The notes under the pieces were generated by a model, which worked only from the letters and a program-made list of their open reading frames with translations, was not told where the DNA came from and searched no databases. The position numbers and the translations under genes were made by a program. 40,806 nt of DNA, from assembly GCA_003956705.1 (NCBI GenBank), contig QZCP01000367.1:1-40806 (forward strand), written 5' to 3'. The first letter of the stretch is position 1; each line of letters opens with the position of its first letter. Positions 36,504 through 40,806 of this stretch are shown here, piece after piece. This DNA comes from Brevipalpus yothersi. Its lineage: Eukaryota > Arthropoda > Arachnida > Trombidiformes > Tenuipalpidae.

Positions 36504-38258
36504 CTCATTTTGAGGAAAGAGAAATACTTTCATGATCTGTAACAGTCAACATTATTTACTTTTTTTCAATTTGCTTGGTGAAAGCAAATTTTTGTTCCAA
36601 AGTAGTAGAGATAGTAGCAGAAAATTGATTTATATATTCATTGATGCATATTTTTTTCTTCTTCTTAAATGATTTATCGATGCTTTTAGGTTGACGAAAG
36701 AATGCACTCTGAAATGATTATGACAATCAATTTGTATGGTAACGAAACAAAAGTTACTGAATCCTGGGATAGGGTTCAGCGAAATGTAAGTTGTAATATT
36801 TGTTTTTAGGAAAGTGGAATCTTGTAATATGTGTGTGTGTGTTTGAGTGGGAAAACGTTTTCAAACTGTTTATAAGTTTGCTTGACAAAGTTGTTATCGT
36901 AATCATGATAAATGAAAATGAATTAGGGAAAATTTAACTAACCTATTTGGAATATACTTTTCCAGTTCAACTGTTGTGGTTTAATACCAAATCTTGGTAA
37001 GCCTCGCAAAGATCAGCGAGCATACAAAATTTGGGCATCAAATTCTCGCCATTTTCGAGCCACAGGTCCGCAGGTACCTGAAAGCTGTTGTAAGAATCCA
37101 TCCGATCCACCATCGCGTAAAATATGCACTCGAGACTGGGTTTCTGAGAAACATATTTTCGTTGACGTAAGTGTTTATATATATATCAGGTTGTCTGATA
37201 AGTTCGTGCATTTGGCATGAAAAAAATATTTTAGCTCGGAAATTTTTTCACCAGAGGAAGTCTTCCCAATACAGTTCTAATTAGAACTTGCAATGAGGGC
37301 CCTGAAAATTCGAATAAAGCCAGGATTTAAGTTCGAAAGCGTCAAAATAGCGTGTTGCATAAAACAAACAGTTCCCATCGATATTGTCATGAACTTTGAT
37401 CTATCAGGAAAAAAAATTCTTCTGATTGATTGATCTGAGTTATATTGCATATTAACAACTATCATTTCATGAGCTGAACGCTATAGCATTTGAACTGAAA
37501 AATCAAGAGTTCATAGTTCTAATCGAGTTCGAAGCAAAAGTGTGCATATTTAGCTCAAAAAACATTGTGAATGATTTCACCAGCTTAGAACTTTTTAAGA
37601 ATTCTTGATTTTTCCGAATAAATCAAGTAAAAGTGCTCTATCGTATTATCACTCGTTCTAACAAAGCACAATTTTGTCCTCCTCCTACATATTTTTCGAA
37701 TTTAGCCTTGATGCGCTCAAAACATATTGACGAGCCTCTGGAAACAATCGAACTCGTTGATCTCTCAAGTTCTAATGAGCCTACTTTATCAAAATAATCC
37801 AAGTCTGCCTAGTTTTTGATAGGAAACTCATGAATATAGTTTTATCCTTGCTCTATTCGAAAAAAACTCCACAAAAAAACTTTCTCATGAAAATTAGGCC
37901 ACTTAGAACCCAAAAATTCCAAATTCGGTCGAAAAATTTTGGTTTTGTTCTAAGAGGACTATTTTCGAGCCAATCGATCTCACTTCTCTGCATAATAATT
38001 CTGAGGTAGATACCTCCTATTTGTTGCAAGAAAAAAGTTCTCGAACTTTTTTAACCTGCCAAATGCACGAACTTAGCAGACACCCTTATACATAGAAACT
38101 GAAAATTGGTTGATCACATGATATGATACCAAAAGTGTGTATGTGTGTTGGTATTTATTATCAATAGCTTGATCAATGGCTCACTCACATATATATAACA
38201 CAATCAATTCGAATGAGAAAACATATACAAGTACAACATATGAATGCTCAATAGATCG

Positions 38259-38298
<40 letters not shown>

Positions 38299-38989
38299 GA
38301 GGCGAAAGTTCTAGTATCGAGAAAGTACAGCTAAATTCTAACATGGGCTTCCTTGAAAAGATGAGGAGGGAGAAAAAGTTCTTCTATACTTGTGATATAT
38401 GAGTTGTTTTCTTTACCATATTTCTGTGAATATGTGTCTCATAGGGTAAGAGAGGGAGAGAGAGAGAAAAAAAAATCTTTCCACCTCTTCACTTCTACTA
38501 TCAGCTACATGTATGTGTGAGTATTCTGATTCATTTCGATTTATATCGAAGCTATTTCAGCAAGTACTCAAGGTTTATACATAGAATGTCACCCAGAATA
38601 TATGTGTGTATGTTTCTTGTTGGGCTTCATTAGGGAAGCATTCATGGAAAACGCGAAAGAGAGTGAGAGAGAGAGATCAAAGAAAAAAGAATTATTGTTC
38701 ACTTCTTTATAGACATTTTATTGCATCAACCAGATGAACTTCCATCACACATACATACACTGTTATCATGAATTTTGGTATAAAAAATTCGATTTATCAT
38801 CCACTGATTTTCATTTTCCCCTCTTTTAACCCTATCTCTCTGTTCTTCTGATCACAGGACTGCTATGAAAAATTAAAAGACTACGTTAAAGACCATGCTC
38901 TACTGGTTGGTGGAATAGGAATCGGAATAGCAGTACTCTTGGTTTTTGGCATGATTTTAGCATGTGTACTTTTTGTCTTAATCACATGA
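35123..38989 (+). CDS. Tetraspanin
   Basis: Five exons, 35123-35185, 35831-36097, 36690-36785, 36966-37166 and 38858-38989, encode 252 aa; all introns are phase 0. Tetraspanins organise integrins and other receptors in membrane microdomains. Four spans are visible: one across the exon 1/2 junction (YAMLVANAVIF, VGGLTVFSIGVWTL), SYIASASILIGTGLLVAITS, LLITFFFMMAMIFLTMLTGG, and VGGIGIGIAVLLVFGMILACV at the end. The large outer loop has the diagnostic NCCG motif, PESCC, and two further Cys (KICT, DCY), six in total. The inner loop CIGAWREIRC is also typical. The short exon 1 and the FNCCG start of exon 4 fit usual tetraspanin exon borders. The subfamily is uncertain; it looks CD151/TSPAN11-like. 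The last intron is 1.7 kb and contains a mariner-like element. Confidence 0.94.
35721..35767. repeat. (CT)n microsatellite in tetraspanin intron 1
   Basis: About 47 bp of CT repeat, roughly 60 bp before the exon 2 acceptor, so it may act as part of an extended pyrimidine tract. Confidence 0.95.
36457..36499. repeat. (CT)n microsatellite in tetraspanin intron 2
   Basis: About 43 bp of CT repeat in the intron between tetraspanin exons 2 and 3. Confidence 0.95.
37186..38088. mobile_element. Decayed mariner-like DNA transposon
   Basis: About 903 bp bounded by imperfect inverted ends. The left end reads TCAGGTTGTCTGATAAGTTC and continues GTGCATTTGGCA; the right end, reverse-complemented, reads TAAGGGTGTCTGCTAAGTTC and continues GTGCATTTGGCA, with only about four mismatches in 32 positions. 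Each end is flanked by TA, the target of Tc1/mariner elements, and the ends resemble mariner termini. No transposase frame longer than about 60 codons remains on either strand, so the element is inactive or non-autonomous. It lies in the last intron of the tetraspanin gene. Confidence 0.82.
38262..38296. repeat. (GA)n microsatellite in tetraspanin intron 4
   Basis: About 35 bp of GA repeat downstream of the mariner-like element and still within the last intron. Confidence 0.95.

Positions 38990-40806
<1,817 letters not shown>

Noticed and set aside
37277..37465. 62-codon minus-strand frame as residual transposase in the mariner-like element
   Set aside because: No DDE/D motif context or helix-turn-helix segment could be recognised.

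Overview
This is eukaryotic nuclear DNA. The protein genes are broken by short GT..AG introns (mostly 60-110 bp), the intergenic DNA is AT-rich and full of (GA)n/(CT)n tracts, and the proteins are animal ones. An ABCH-type half transporter points to an arthropod. Compact introns, dense genes and simple-sequence GA/TCA repeats would suit an acariform mite, but the species is an inference. Both ends of the window lie inside (GA)n tracts, so it is probably a whole contig that stopped at microsatellites.

Layout. 3.0-5.2 kb (+): TTLL15-like tubulin-ligase-family protein (8 possible exons). 8.1-8.7 kb (+): single-pass membrane protein of unknown function ending in a PDZ-ligand-like tail. 14.6-16.2 kb (+): isovaleryl-CoA dehydrogenase (IVD, 4 exons). 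16.8-18.9 kb (-): intronless ABCH half transporter. 20.5-22.0 kb (+): mitochondrial phosphatidylserine decarboxylase (PISD, 5 exons). 22.9-25.2 kb (+): high-affinity choline transporter (ChT/SLC5A7, 4 exons). 27.4-29.4 kb (+): cyclase-associated protein (CAP, 4 exons). 30.0-30.4 kb (-): NEDD8 (3 short exons). 30.7-31.3 kb (+): small protein with an Sae2/CtIP C-terminal domain, head-to-head with NEDD8. 35.1-39.0 kb (+): tetraspanin (5 exons), with a decayed mariner-like element in its last intron.

The genes are mostly unrelated housekeeping or neuronal functions, not a pathway cluster. The most notable structure is a history of tandem segmental duplication followed by decay. A unit running from the 3' end of TTLL15 to the middle of the ABCH gene exists twice (about 5.13-12.99 kb and 13.0-17.6 kb). 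The first copy keeps the orphan membrane gene and has lost IVD. The second keeps IVD and has lost the orphan gene's coding region. A truncated ABC remnant (12.7-13.0 kb) and a truncated TTLL15 tail (13.0-13.1 kb) meet at the junction. Smaller echoes occur downstream of PISD (26.0-26.5 kb) and of the CtIP-like gene (32.85-33.03 kb). The first copy also holds a lachesin-like immunoglobulin pseudogene fragment.

I found no CRISPR array, no tRNA or rRNA gene, no virus and no defence-type gene cluster. Exon limits were set by eye from reading-frame continuity, splice consensus and family conservation.
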